From: Thermodesulfovibrio sp. 3462-1
GTDB taxonomy: Bacteria > Nitrospirota > Thermodesulfovibrionia > Thermodesulfovibrionales > Thermodesulfovibrionaceae
Direction: 5' to 3'
Assembly: GCF_040451425.1 (NCBI RefSeq)
Contig: NZ_CP144374.1
Location: forward strand, 1,280,501-1,344,500
Length of the DNA: 64,000 bases
Part shown: piece after piece, positions 1-8,563 of the stretch
Layout of the letters: every line of letters starts with the position of its first letter
How positions within the stretch are numbered: the stretch's first letter is position 1
The notes under the pieces: model-generated
Database searches by the model: none
Told to the model about the DNA's origin: nothing
Seen by the model: only the letters and a program-made list of their open reading frames with translations
Made by a program: the position numbers and the translations under genes

Positions 1-618
1 AGCAGCTCCTACGGAATGGCCTATAACCTCTGGAGGCTCCTTCATTTTTCCCATAGTTAAAACAACTCCTAAAACTGCTGCTACAATTCCAAGACCTGGT
101 AAACTGTCAGCAATATTAAGAAGATTTCTTACAGGTCCTGATTCTGTTTCATGGAGTGTTTCAATTTCACTGTCAAGAATGCTTTCAAGTTCATAAGAAG
201 AAACAGTTGTTGTCATAACTGTTCTTAGTGTATCCGTAAGGAGGCTTAAAGCATGATGATTTTTCATAAATTTAGGATATTTAGAAAAAATAGCACTGTT
301 TTCAGGCTCTTCCACATCCTGCTCAATTGAAATCAGTCCTTCTTTTCTGATTTTTGTAAAAAGTTCAGTTAAAAGTAATAATGTATCCATATAATCTCCT
401 TTTGAATATCCGCCACCACCTGTGATTGTTTTAATTGTTCCTTTTATTACCCCCTTTAAAACATGAGGAGGGGAAGCTATTACAAGTGCGCCTATAGCAG
501 CACCAAATATTATTATGACTTCTGCAGGCTGGAATAAAACTGAAAGATTTCCCTTTTCAAGAAGATAACCACCTACTATACTACCTAAGACAACCAGTCC
601 TCCGACTATTACAAGCAT
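1..618 (-). CDS. motA: Flagellar motor stator MotA (partial, 3' end beyond window)
   Basis: This is the N-terminal 206 codons of a MotA/LafT-type stator subunit, which forms the inner-membrane ion channel that drives flagellar rotation. The reverse-strand translation starts MLVIVGGLVVLG, has a second hydrophobic helix (AEVIIIFGAAIGALVIAS), a cytoplasmic loop with SSYELESILDSEIETLHE, and the family-typical DSLPGLGIVAAVLGVVLTMG and EPPEVIGHSVGAA. Full MotA proteins are near 285-295 residues, so about a third lies outside. The ATG shares one base with the TAA of the upstream PilZ gene (TAATG), which implies translational coupling. It is clearly different from the PomA/MotP-like MotA at 1798-2559, so the operon carries two stator types. 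A partner motB probably follows outside the window. Confidence 0.93.
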   Translation of the reverse strand, partial: MLVIVGGLVVLGSIVGGYLLEKGNLSVLFQPAEVIIIFGAAIGALVIASPPHVLKGVIKGTIKTITGGGGYSKGDYMDTLLLLTELFTKIRKEGLISIEQDVEEPENSAIFSKYPKFMKNHHALSLLTDTLRTVMTTTVSSYELESILDSEIETLHETESGPVRNLLNIADSLPGLGIVAAVLGVVLTMGKMKEPPEVIGHSVGAA

Positions 619-1154
619 TATATTTCCCTTTTTTGTCTTATTAGTTGTCTTTGACGATGGAAAACAAATCTTACAATATAGTCTCTGATATCTTCATCTA
701 TATTGATAAATTTTACAGCTATTTTATAGGAATTGTTTATTCTTTCACATTTTACAACTTCTCCGTAAACAAACATTGCAATAGATTGGGGGGACTCAAG
801 AACCATTTTTAATTCAAGAATATCTCCTTTACTGTAGCATTCATGAGAGATAAAACTCATTCCACCTCCACTTATATTTACCTCAGTTAGTGGGAGTTCA
901 CAAAAACCTTCTTGTCTTAAGCTCCATAAACTAATTAGATAATCCAGTTTTGAATTGATTAACTTTATCCATTGAGCCAGTGCCTTATCAGCTGGTTCAT
1001 CGACTGGAGCAGAAAAAAAACTTACTTCTCCAAAGATTCGTGCCTTTATCTTCTGTCTTTCTTCAGGACAAACCAATCTTACTTGAAGAGGTATAACAGC
1101 ATCTACTCTTGAAAATTCTCTCATTTTCTGATATGATTCTTCCATATTTATCAT
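618..1154 (-). CDS. PilZ-domain protein, likely c-di-GMP-responsive flagellar brake
   Basis: This 178-residue soluble protein carries both halves of the PilZ c-di-GMP signature: RxxxR at residues 12-16 (REFSR) and NxSxxG (NISGGG) in the middle of the protein, followed by a beta-barrel-like segment (LELKMVLES, IAMFVYGEVVKCERI). PilZ proteins bind c-di-GMP, and YcgR-like members slow flagellar motors by contacting stator or rotor. Its place between two stator cassettes (motB ends 5 bases upstream, the second motA starts on its stop codon) supports a motor-control role. No YcgR N-terminal domain is obvious, so the target (MotA, FliG or other) is inference. Confidence 0.85.
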   Translation of the reverse strand: MINMEESYQKMREFSRVDAVIPLQVRLVCPEERQKIKARIFGEVSFFSAPVDEPADKALAQWIKLINSKLDYLISLWSLRQEGFCELPLTEVNISGGGMSFISHECYSKGDILELKMVLESPQSIAMFVYGEVVKCERINNSYKIAVKFINIDEDIRDYIVRFVFHRQRQLIRQKREI

Positions 1155-1159
1155 TATAC

Positions 1160-1801
1160 TTATCTCAGTATAATAAGTTCAACCCTTCTGTTTTTTGCCC
1201 TACCCTCTTCAGTATCATTGGAAGCTACAGGTCTGTATTCACCATAACCTGCAATCATGAATCTGTCTGGATTGAGTCCTTTTTGAAGGAGAAAATGAAG
1301 CACCGAGGAAGCTCTTGCTGCAGATAGCTCCCAGTTTGATCTGTAAACAGAAGAACTGATTGGGACATTATCCGTATGTCCTTCTATTGCCACTTTGCCT
1401 GGAATTTCTTTTAATTTTTCAGCAATTCTTGTAAGTGCCTCAGTGGCTTCAGGCTTTAGCTCAGCAGAGCCTGAACTGAACAAAAGAGTATCTGGCAGAG
1501 TTATTACTACACCTCTTGCATCTGACTTTATATTTATTCCTGAAATATCGTTCAAGAGTTTTTTGAGGTCTTCAATAATTGCTTTATTGCGATCTTCTTC
1601 AAAAGATATTGGTTCATCAATAACTTTAAATACTTTTCTTAACGAAGAGGTCATTTTTTCAGCCTTTGTAATGTCAACACTGGACAGAGCATAAAGAGCA
1701 ACGAAAAATGTAAATAAAAGAGTTAAAAAATCAGAATATGATATGAGCCAACGATGAATATTCTCCTCTTCATTGTTATTATTTCTCTTTCTTACTCTCA
1801 T
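1160..1801 (-). CDS. motB: Flagellar motor stator MotB (OmpA-like peptidoglycan anchor)
   Basis: This 213-residue MotB has a basic, Asn/Glu-rich N-terminus and one transmembrane helix at about residues 21-42. The helix begins SYSDFLTLLFTF and carries the ion-binding Asp24. The C-terminal OmpA/MotB peptidoglycan-binding domain is shown by IEGHTDNVPISS, SNWELSAARA and the terminal AKNRRVEL. It pairs with the MotA at 1798-2559, whose stop overlaps its start by 4 bases. The protein is short for the family (often 250-300 residues), with a compact plug/linker. Whether it uses protons or sodium cannot be decided from these residues. Confidence 0.93.
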   Translation of the reverse strand: MRVRKRNNNNEEENIHRWLISYSDFLTLLFTFFVALYALSSVDITKAEKMTSSLRKVFKVIDEPISFEEDRNKAIIEDLKKLLNDISGINIKSDARGVVITLPDTLLFSSGSAELKPEATEALTRIAEKLKEIPGKVAIEGHTDNVPISSSVYRSNWELSAARASSVLHFLLQKGLNPDRFMIAGYGEYRPVASNDTEEGRAKNRRVELIILR

Positions 1802-2559
1802 ATTCTTTCCTTCTGACGTTCTCTAAGGAAAGATTCAAGCTTTGTTCTTAAGAAGTAAGGATTCATTCCAGCTTCTATACCGAGAATTCCTTCCACCATG
1901 AGTTCCATAAGAAGAATTTCATCCTCAAGCTTGTTAATTATTCTTTTTGCTATTGGAATAAATATAAGATTTGCAGAACCAACTCCATAAATAGTTGCTA
2001 CAAAGGCTGTTGCTATTCCTATACCAATTTTTGATGGATCAACAACATTTTTTAAAACATGAATGAGTCCCAAAATAGCTCCAATAATACCAATCGTTGG
2101 TGCATATCCACCAGCAGAATCATAAACTCTGGCAGATCTTCTTATAACTTCTTCATATGCATAAATTTCTTGTTGAAGTGACTCTTTAATAATACCAGGT
2201 GAAATTCCATCAATTACATATGTAATTCCTCTTTTTAGAAAGGGATCATCAATTCTGTCCAGCTCTTCCTGTAAAGCCAACAAACCTCTTTTTCTGGCTA
2301 TAACCAGAAGATCAAGAATATCTTCTATACTTTTTTCAAAATCAATTTTTCTACTAAAAAATACAACCTTTAAACTAACAAAGGCTGTAATAAGGTCCTT
2401 AAAGGGAAAACTTAAGACAGTAGCACCAAAGGTTCCACCAAATACAATAATAGCTGCTGCAGCTTGAACAAGATGAGCTGTTGTGCCTCCTTCAGCAATA
2501 TTTCCAGCAATAACAGCACCAATTCCTATCATTAAACCAAACAAAGCTATTAAGTCCAT
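1798..2559 (-). CDS. motA: Flagellar motor stator MotA, PomA/MotP-like
   Basis: This 253-residue protein has four hydrophobic segments, a cytoplasmic loop after the second, and the MotA/TolQ/ExbB signature GGYAPTIGIIGAILGLI followed by GIATAFVATIYGVGSANL. The short cytoplasmic loop and this wording fit the PomA/MotP branch rather than the E. coli-like MotA that starts at 618. It heads the minus-strand operon motA-motB-PilZ-motA. A sigma70-type promoter lies just upstream: TTGATA at 2590-2595 and TATAAT at 2567-2572, 17 bases apart. The -10 is only 7 bases from the ATG and there is no Shine-Dalgarno, so the mRNA should be leaderless. Confidence 0.93.
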   Translation of the reverse strand: MDLIALFGLMIGIGAVIAGNIAEGGTTAHLVQAAAAIIVFGGTFGATVLSFPFKDLITAFVSLKVVFFSRKIDFEKSIEDILDLLVIARKRGLLALQEELDRIDDPFLKRGITYVIDGISPGIIKESLQQEIYAYEEVIRRSARVYDSAGGYAPTIGIIGAILGLIHVLKNVVDPSKIGIGIATAFVATIYGVGSANLIFIPIAKRIINKLEDEILLMELMVEGILGIEAGMNPYFLRTKLESFLRERQKERI

Positions 2560-2566
2560 TGTTTAA

Positions 2567-2595
2567 ATTATAAAGAGATTAATAAAATTTATCAA
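2567..2595 (-). promoter_or_regulatory. Promoter of the stator operon, predicted leaderless
   Basis: On the minus strand TTGATA (2590-2595) is followed after 17 bases by a perfect TATAAT (2567-2572). The motA ATG is at 2559, leaving 7 bases. Normal start-site spacing would put the transcript 5' end at or next to the start codon. It lies back to back with the miaA promoter. Confidence 0.75.
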
Positions 2596-2607
2596 TGGCT
2601 TTTCAAG

Positions 2608-2613
2608 TATAAT
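2608..2613 (+). promoter_or_regulatory. -10 box of miaA, predicted leaderless
   Basis: A perfect TATAAT ends 7 bases before the miaA ATG at 2621, with no Shine-Dalgarno in between. No convincing -35 hexamer is visible at the expected distance. Confidence 0.6.
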
Positions 2614-2620
2614 AAATCCT

Positions 2621-3559
2621 ATGGAAAGAAAAATTGTAATTCTTTTAGGTCCTACAGGAGTAGGAAAAACAGAAGTCTCAATCAGGCTTGCTAAGCTTTT
2701 AAATGCGGAAATAATAAGCTCGGATTCAATGCAAATTTATAAATATATGGACATTGGAACAGCAAAACCAACATTGGAACAAAGAAAACAAGTAGCTCAT
2801 CATATGATAGATATTGTTAACCCATGGGAGTATTTTAGCACCGGAACGTATATTGAAAAAGTTAAAAAAATTATAGAAGAAGTTTTTCAAAAAGGTAAAA
2901 TTCCATTGATTGTTGGTGGCACTGGGCTTTATCTCAGAGCTATGACAGAGGGAATTTTTGAAGGTCCTCAGGCTGATTGGCACTTAAGAAAAAAACTTTT
3001 ACAGGAAGAAAAGGCACAACCTGGCAAACTTTATAAAATTTTAAAGGAAGTTGATCCTGAGTATGCTCAAAAAATTAATCCTGCTGATTTAAGAAGAACA
3101 GTAAGAGCATTAGAAGTATTTTTAAAAGAGAAAAAAAGCATAACTGAATTTCATAAAAAGTTTACAAAACCTCTGGTGTATGATTTTATAAAAGTTGGAC
3201 TTACAAGAGATCGTAAGGAGCTTTATAAAATGATTGAGCAAAGAGTTGACAAAATGATTGAGGCAGGATTAATTGAGGAAGTGAGAAATGTTTTAAATTT
3301 AATAAAGAAAAATGCCTCTTCAGATATCGCGCTTCCATCGCTACAGGCAATTGGTTATAAGGAAATTGCAGGATATCTTGCTGATTTGTATTGTCTTGAT
3401 GAAGCTATAAGACTTATAAAAAAGAGAACAAAAATGTATGCAAAAAGGCAGTTTACATGGTTTAAAAAAGAAAAGGATGTAAAATGGTTTGACATAACTG
3501 GAATTTATAATTGTCAAAGAATTGCAGAGAAAATTTTTCAATTTTTAAAAAGAGGATAA
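2621..3559 (+). CDS. miaA: tRNA dimethylallyltransferase
   Basis: MiaA transfers a dimethylallyl group to N6 of A37 in tRNAs reading UNN codons. The 312-residue length is normal. The P-loop GPTGVGKT is at residues 10-17. The substrate-binding SSDSMQIYKYMDIGTAKPT follows, then VGGTGLYLRAM, the DLRRTVRALE segment, and the C-terminal AIGYKEIAGYL, KKRTKMYAKRQFTWF block that contacts tRNA. It is transcribed alone, divergently from the stator operon. The start codon is the only ATG in position and follows the -10 box by 7 bases. Confidence 0.97.
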   Translation: MERKIVILLGPTGVGKTEVSIRLAKLLNAEIISSDSMQIYKYMDIGTAKPTLEQRKQVAHHMIDIVNPWEYFSTGTYIEKVKKIIEEVFQKGKIPLIVGGTGLYLRAMTEGIFEGPQADWHLRKKLLQEEKAQPGKLYKILKEVDPEYAQKINPADLRRTVRALEVFLKEKKSITEFHKKFTKPLVYDFIKVGLTRDRKELYKMIEQRVDKMIEAGLIEEVRNVLNLIKKNASSDIALPSLQAIGYKEIAGYLADLYCLDEAIRLIKKRTKMYAKRQFTWFKKEKDVKWFDITGIYNCQRIAEKIFQFLKRG

Positions 3560-3632
3560 AAAGGCAGCATGACATCTACACCTTTAAGCCATGAAAAATG
3601 TCTTAACAAATAGATTGCAGTATAATCACCTC

Positions 3633-6062
3633 CTATTTTGCCTTTGATGGAGCAGGTTTGAACTGTAATTGACCTATTTCAAAGCTAATTCCATGATGTC
3701 TCTCGCCCCAATAGCTTGTATCTCCAACCGATGTGATTTCCTCATCTTCCTTACCAGATTTAGTCCCAATAAAAGTTCTCTTCCCAGGGTCATAACAAAG
3801 TTCAACCTTATTCCAGATTCCTGGGGCAAAATCAAGAGTGTTTTTAAATTCAAGCGTTCCAATTTTATACTTTTCTATCACTTCAATACTAATCGGGACT
3901 TTCTTGTATGATAGGAGCGGAATCTCAAATATTTGATCTTCGTATTCTCCTATTGCATTACCCCATATTCCATCTTTGTTGTAATCTTTCAAGGTTTTTG
4001 TATATGTTCTTCCATCAATATCAACAATAAGATCATAGCTTACGGGTACAATATCCAATTTCTCATTTCTTGCAGTGTAAGGGGTAATTCCGGTAATCTT
4101 GTTGATCTTTAGCCATACTTTATGGTCGCGTTCTGCAGGAACAGATATATTTTTATATGCAAAGCGAGGCTGATCAAATGTGAAGCCATCAAAATTGTAA
4201 AGTTCTATCTCGACTTTTTTTGAATCTATCCAATAATCGATTTCTCCCCAGATATAAAGTCTTCCTGCTAAAAGGGTCATATTGTTTTCCCCTATAACAC
4301 TATATTTGAAATATGGTGGATTTGAATTTGTTAACTCCAACTGTCCAGTTAAACTTGGATTCCACTTAATTAATGTAAGTTCTCCTCCAACGCCTACAGA
4401 AACAATTTCATAACTAGCTCCCAATTCAGCATAGGCGTTTGCAGAAAGAGATGGGCTTAAGATTCCATTAGCATATGGCTCTAAGGAACAGATCCTCCCC
4501 AAAAAGCTAAGTTTAGCTTTCCCTTTAAAACCAATTTCTCCTACAATGTTAATAGGACCTACAGGGAACTCAATCTCTGTTGACCAGGCTACTCCCTTGT
4601 TAAATATTTCTTTATTAATATCAGCACACAAGACAATTTCTTCTTTATCTATTCCGACGGCCTTTAAGATGAGTGTGTCATTTTGTTTATCAATTTTTAA
4701 AACATCAATGTTCTCTCCAAATAGTGTAACCTCTGCATCTAAAAATGGGATAATATCTATCGTATTTTGATTATTCTTGCCTTTGTCTCCTTTAATCTTC
4801 ATACTCGCGGCGAGATTAACCCCAAAATCGTCATTTCCAAAGGAAGCATTCCAATTCTTTTCCCAGTCAAGAGGCACAAAATCTTTTGGACCACTCGATG
4901 AAGCATCATATCCTTCTGAGTAACCTTCACAGGTAACCTGTGGAGGCGAAGGTATTGTTACCTTTTTCAGGAAATCCTTTGAAAGCATCTCTCTCTGAAG
5001 CTTAAACTGTTCTTTTGGATAAACATATTTAATTTTTATAGGTTCTTTATCTTTCAGAGTGTAACCCAATCCATTAAGCCACTCTTCTATAGCGTTTACT
5101 TCCTTTAGAAATTTTTCAACATCTATTGTCTTTGCTTTTCTGACAAGCAAAGGCTTTCCATTAACCATTATCGTTTTTTCTTTTAGAGTAATTGTCTTTT
5201 GCTCTACAGGGATTTTGAAATAGGAACGATCTAATGGGATAAACTTAATTGGAAACTTTTTTTCTATGAAAAATTTTTCAGCGGGTATACGCAGAATCTT
5301 CTTTGAGGAATATGCTGCCTCCGGTAATTTTGGTAGAGTTTTTGTTTCTGCTGGGCTTTCAGATTTTACAGGGGTTTTTGTCTTTTCTACTCCCTCTTTT
5401 ATAGCCCCTTCAGGAATCTTTGGGACTTGGAGGCATTTTGGCTTGAAACTCTTTACATAGTCCCCTGATGGAAAACAACCTTTCTTGAGATAGTCAGGAT
5501 CATTGTCCCCTTTTAAGGCATATCCATTTACATCCAGAGTAGCATAAATCTTAGCATCCCTGCATTGCAAAGGCTCTGTTGATGCCCATCCCCAGACATC
5601 TTTATAGCCCTTTTTTAAATCATTTTCTGTGACTACAAAGCCTATAACTGGAAATCCGCTGTAATCATAGGCACGAAAAGCTGGCGTGGGTCCGTAGTAT
5701 TCAAGGAGATTGGTTTCTGTCTCTGAGTATTTAATACCGATTAGTCTCAAAGACATTGTCTTTGTCCAAACCTTTGCAAGATTGCCAGAAGGTCCTTCAA
5801 AGGCACAGTTGCAGAGTTTTGGACCTGGAGCGCCAGGAATTATGGTCATCTTTCTAAATTTAACCCTCACACCAACAGAGAGCTTTTGCCCCTGTTGAGG
5901 TTCCTTGGAGAAAAGAATGTCTTTTACCTCTGCGCACCAGTAAGTTTTTGATGGAATATTCGGCTTTACCTGGGCTGGAGTCTGTGTTTTCATTTGAGCA
6001 TGGACAGTTGCAAACCCTAAAATTAAAAAGATTGAGATGAGAAAAACTGCTAATTTTTTCAT
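3633..6062 (-). CDS. Large secreted protein of unknown function
   Basis: This 809-residue protein is not recognised. It has a clear Sec signal peptide (lysines 2-3, then a hydrophobic core, cleavage after VHA near residue 22). The N-terminal third has several cysteines (WCAEV, LCNCAF, LQCRD, KKGCF, PKCLQ), followed by a Pro/Lys/Thr-rich linker at roughly 215-245. The middle and C-terminal parts look beta-rich, with Gly/Ser-rich segments (EFPVGPINIVGEIGFKG, YAELGASYEIVSVGVGGEL). A calcium-loop-like DYNKDGIWGN occurs near residue 705. It is preceded by a good Shine-Dalgarno (AGGAGG) and stands alone. Location could be periplasmic, outer membrane or secreted; no function is assigned. Confidence 0.8.
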   Translation of the reverse strand: MKKLAVFLISIFLILGFATVHAQMKTQTPAQVKPNIPSKTYWCAEVKDILFSKEPQQGQKLSVGVRVKFRKMTIIPGAPGPKLCNCAFEGPSGNLAKVWTKTMSLRLIGIKYSETETNLLEYYGPTPAFRAYDYSGFPVIGFVVTENDLKKGYKDVWGWASTEPLQCRDAKIYATLDVNGYALKGDNDPDYLKKGCFPSGDYVKSFKPKCLQVPKIPEGAIKEGVEKTKTPVKSESPAETKTLPKLPEAAYSSKKILRIPAEKFFIEKKFPIKFIPLDRSYFKIPVEQKTITLKEKTIMVNGKPLLVRKAKTIDVEKFLKEVNAIEEWLNGLGYTLKDKEPIKIKYVYPKEQFKLQREMLSKDFLKKVTIPSPPQVTCEGYSEGYDASSSGPKDFVPLDWEKNWNASFGNDDFGVNLAASMKIKGDKGKNNQNTIDIIPFLDAEVTLFGENIDVLKIDKQNDTLILKAVGIDKEEIVLCADINKEIFNKGVAWSTEIEFPVGPINIVGEIGFKGKAKLSFLGRICSLEPYANGILSPSLSANAYAELGASYEIVSVGVGGELTLIKWNPSLTGQLELTNSNPPYFKYSVIGENNMTLLAGRLYIWGEIDYWIDSKKVEIELYNFDGFTFDQPRFAYKNISVPAERDHKVWLKINKITGITPYTARNEKLDIVPVSYDLIVDIDGRTYTKTLKDYNKDGIWGNAIGEYEDQIFEIPLLSYKKVPISIEVIEKYKIGTLEFKNTLDFAPGIWNKVELCYDPGKRTFIGTKSGKEDEEITSVGDTSYWGERHHGISFEIGQLQFKPAPSKAK

Positions 6063-6092
6063 GGCAACCTCCTTAAATTTTTGCCCAAAGTG

Positions 6093-6111
6093 AGTAAATA
6101 GTTTATTTACT
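6093..6111. repeat. Inverted repeat upstream of the 809-residue secreted protein
   Basis: A perfect dyad, AGTAAATA-GTT-TATTTACT, lies about 30-50 bases before the ATG of the minus-strand gene. On that strand TTGTCC and AATAAA/TAAACT boxes overlap it. It could be an operator or a 5'-leader hairpin; the sequence does not decide. Confidence 0.4.
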
Positions 6112-6269
6112 TTCTCATGGAATGGGACAAATTAGAGAGTTTTTAAAGTCAAGCATGCTGTTAGTATTTGTAAATTCTTCAGGAGGGTATTTACAGCAAT
6201 GAAAGAATGAAAGGTCAAAATTATAACAGAAAAAGAGTGAAATTTTGTCTGAATTGTCTTTACTAATCC

Positions 6270-6840
6270 TTATCCCGATTCCATGAAAAATTGTATCAAA
6301 CCTTCTTTAAGTATGTCAATATCGTAGATATCTTTTTGGACATAAATTTTCCCATAACAGAGCATTCTTGAAATGTTTACAAAGTGAAGTAAAGGATTTG
6401 CCTGAGAAAGCTTTATTACAATTTCAGGCATGTCTTCAATGGGAAAAAATCCCTTAGAACAAGAAAAGAGGTGTAGCTGAAGACATTACAATAGCTCTTT
6501 TAAGGGCTTGTTTTTTACCAATGTCAAAGTATCTTGCATAAACAATAAGGTTTTCAAGGACATCAATGTCAGGGTCAAGATTGTTGTCCTGTGGAATAAC
6601 TCCAATTTTTTTCTTAAGTTCTGGAAAAGTTTTTTCATCGGCTTTGATACCAGCTATTTCTATTTCTCCTGAAGAGGGTTTAATAAATCCATAAATCATT
6701 CCCATAAGGGTTGTTTTTCCAGCACCATTTGGTCCAAGAAAGCCAAAACATTCTCCCTGCCTTATTTCAAAACTGGCTGAATCAAGGGCTTTAAACTGTC
6801 TGTAATACTTTGTTAAATTTTTTCCTATAACTTTACCCAC
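6270..6840 (-). pseudogene. Collapsed ABC-2 exporter: ATPase N-terminus joined to permease C-terminus
   Basis: From a GTG at 6838-6840 the reverse strand encodes the first part of a NodI/CcmA-type ABC ATPase: Walker A in GPNGAGKTT and the Q-loop IPQDNNLDPD. It stops making sense after KKQALKRA. The signature motif, Walker B and H-loop are missing. The reading continues as VMSSATPLFLF, typical of an ABC-2 permease, hits a stop, and in the +1 frame resumes with GFFPIEDMPEI and NPLLHFVNISRMLCYG, ending at TAA 6270-6272. The simplest reading is one internal deletion that removed the ATPase C-terminus and the permease N-terminus, plus a frameshift. An intact relative is at 43312-44903. Confidence 0.8.
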
Positions 6841-6849
6841 AATTTTTAG

Positions 6850-6855
6850 TATAAT
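6850..6855 (+). promoter_or_regulatory. -10 box of the 6862 gene, predicted leaderless
   Basis: A perfect TATAAT lies 6 bases before the GTG start at 6862, with no Shine-Dalgarno and no clear -35. Confidence 0.5.
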
Positions 6856-6861
6856 ATTTTT

Positions 6862-7362
6862 GTGAAGCTGCTTAAAGTACTCATAGTTTTGGCACTTCTT
6901 TTTCCATTTAATTTGCATGCAGAAGTTTTACTTAACCAATGCAATGAAAGCGATATCAAAGGCAGTTTCAACTTAATTATATATTCAAACTCATTTATAA
7001 ATGACCCTGAAACATTCATAATTCTTGATAGAGGTGATCAAATTAAAATAATTCCTTATGCGCCAAATTTTAAATACAGAGTAATTGAAAACTTGAATGA
7101 AAAAGAAGCTCTGAAAATCACCAATGAAATTTTAAAAGACAATTCATTTGTCAGTTTTATAAAATGTTCTGAAATATCTTTTAAAGGAAAAAATGTTGGC
7201 TATGAGCTGAAACCAATTTATTTTCCCTGGGTATTTGGACTTCTTGAACCGGTTGAAACAGTCTATAAAAAAGAAGGAGATTCCATCTTAATTTTTATAA
7301 GACTTAATCCAAATGTAGAAAGACAGCTTTACTTTGGTGGAGATACAGAGAGAGATAATTAG
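6862..7362 (+). CDS. Small exported protein of unknown function
   Basis: This 166-residue protein is not recognised. It has a short signal peptide (KLLK, hydrophobic stretch, cleavage after NLHA near residue 20), then a mixed alpha/beta mature region with two cysteines (LNQCNES, FIKCSE) that could form a disulfide. The start is GTG. It directly follows a TATAAT, so translation is probably leaderless. Its 3' end overlaps convergent moaC by 4 bases. It is likely periplasmic; no function is assigned. Confidence 0.7.
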   Translation: MKLLKVLIVLALLFPFNLHAEVLLNQCNESDIKGSFNLIIYSNSFINDPETFIILDRGDQIKIIPYAPNFKYRVIENLNEKEALKITNEILKDNSFVSFIKCSEISFKGKNVGYELKPIYFPWVFGLLEPVETVYKKEGDSILIFIRLNPNVERQLYFGGDTERDN

Positions 7363-7832
7363 GTTCGAATAAATTCTCCGCTTTTTCCTCCTGATTTATA
7401 AATAAGCTTTATTTCTCCAATTACCATCTCTTTGTCAACTGCCTTACACATGTCATAAAATGTAAGAGCAGCTATTGAGGTAGCAACCATTGCCTCCATT
7501 TCAACTCCTGTTTGCGCTGTTGTTTTTACAGTGGTTTTTATTTTTACATGAGAGTTTTCTTCATCAGGTTCAAAATCAATCTCCACTGATGTAATTGGAA
7601 GTGGATGACAGAGCGGTATAAGATGGGGAGTCATCTTTGAAGCCATAATTCCAGCAAGACGGGCAACCTGAAAAACATCACCCTTTGCAATTTCCTTATT
7701 TAAAATCATTTTTAAGGTTTCAGGCTTCATCTTTACAATACCTTCAGTGATAGCAATTCTCTCTGTTACAGGTTTTCCTGTAACATCAACCATCCGTGCT
7801 TGTCCTTTTTCGTCAAAATGAGTAAGTGTCAT
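7359..7832 (-). CDS. moaC: Cyclic pyranopterin monophosphate synthase MoaC
   Basis: MoaC carries out the rearrangement that completes cyclic pyranopterin monophosphate, the first step of molybdenum/tungsten cofactor synthesis. The 157-residue length is typical. Family motifs visible are the N-terminal [10 protein letters not shown], the LCHPLPIT substrate loop near residue 75, [10 protein letters not shown], and [10 protein letters not shown] with the catalytic Asp/Lys near 128-131. Its ATG overlaps the stop of the upstream SDR gene by 4 bases. The partners of this operon (SDR, efflux pump) are not cofactor genes. Confidence 0.97.
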   Translation of the reverse strand: MTLTHFDEKGQARMVDVTGKPVTERIAITEGIVKMKPETLKMILNKEIAKGDVFQVARLAGIMASKMTPHLIPLCHPLPITSVEIDFEPDEENSHVKIKTTVKTTAQTGVEMEAMVATSIAALTFYDMCKAVDKEMVIGEIKLIYKSGGKSGEFIRT

Positions 7833-8563
7833 CTTTCCTGCTCTGATGGCCTTATAAGTAGTTCATTTACACTGACATGCTCGGGCTGAGTTACCGCATA
7901 ATAGATTGCCTCTGCAATATCGTGAGCTTTTAATGCTTTCATAGCACCTCTACTTTTTATCCATTCCTCTGGCATGTTTTCACCCCATTCAGTTGCAACA
8001 ACACCTGGTTCTATTACTGTAACACGAATATTGTATTTTATCAACTCCTTACGAATTGATTCAGAAAAACCTATAACTGCCCATTTTGTAGCACAGTAAA
8101 CAGACCATCCCGGAATCCCAACTCTTCCAGCTACAGAAGAAATATTCACAATATGACCACTTCTCCTGGGAATCATCATTTTTACAGCTAAATGAGTACA
8201 GTAAATAAGCCCTGTAAGATTCAGATCAATAACTTCTTTCCATTCTTTTGGTGAGCCATTTTCAATGTAATTAAAAATTCCTCTTCCAGCATTGTTAACT
8301 AAAATATCAAGCCTTTGAAAATAATCTTTCAATACTTTAAAAACTCTTTCAACTTCCTCAGGTTTTGTAAGATCAGCAGGAACATTGATCACATTTACTC
8401 CATAAGTTGTCAGCTTCTCAGTTACATTATTCAATAATTCCTTTGACCTAGCTACTAAAACAAGATTAGCTCCCTCATTAGCAAACTTTTCAGCAGTTGC
8501 CAAGCCAATTCCCTTTGATGCACCAGTTATAAGTGCAACTTGCCCTTTAATGGATTGCATCAT
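7829..8563 (-). CDS. Short-chain dehydrogenase/reductase (classical SDR)
   Basis: This 244-residue Rossmann oxidoreductase has the cofactor motif TGASKGIG at residues 13-20, NNAG near 90, the catalytic Ser in NISSVAG, and YxxxK in YCATK near 155-160. Arg rather than Asp follows the second strand (LVARS), which suggests NADP(H) preference. The substrate cannot be told from sequence. A good Shine-Dalgarno (AAAGGAGG) precedes ATG-ATG. It overlaps the upstream MFS gene by 17 bases and moaC by 4. Confidence 0.92.
   Translation of the reverse strand: MMQSIKGQVALITGASKGIGLATAEKFANEGANLVLVARSKELLNNVTEKLTTYGVNVINVPADLTKPEEVERVFKVLKDYFQRLDILVNNAGRGIFNYIENGSPKEWKEVIDLNLTGLIYCTHLAVKMMIPRRSGHIVNISSVAGRVGIPGWSVYCATKWAVIGFSESIRKELIKYNIRVTVIEPGVVATEWGENMPEEWIKSRGAMKALKAHDIAEAIYYAVTQPEHVSVNELLIRPSEQER

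Noticed and set aside
6454-6918. Open frame of 154 codons that looks like an ABC ATPase gene
   Set aside because: It lacks the signature motif, Walker B and H-loop, its last 11 codons belong to a permease, and the first 26 codons lie in the 5' region of the divergent gene. It is treated as part of the 6270-6840 pseudogene.
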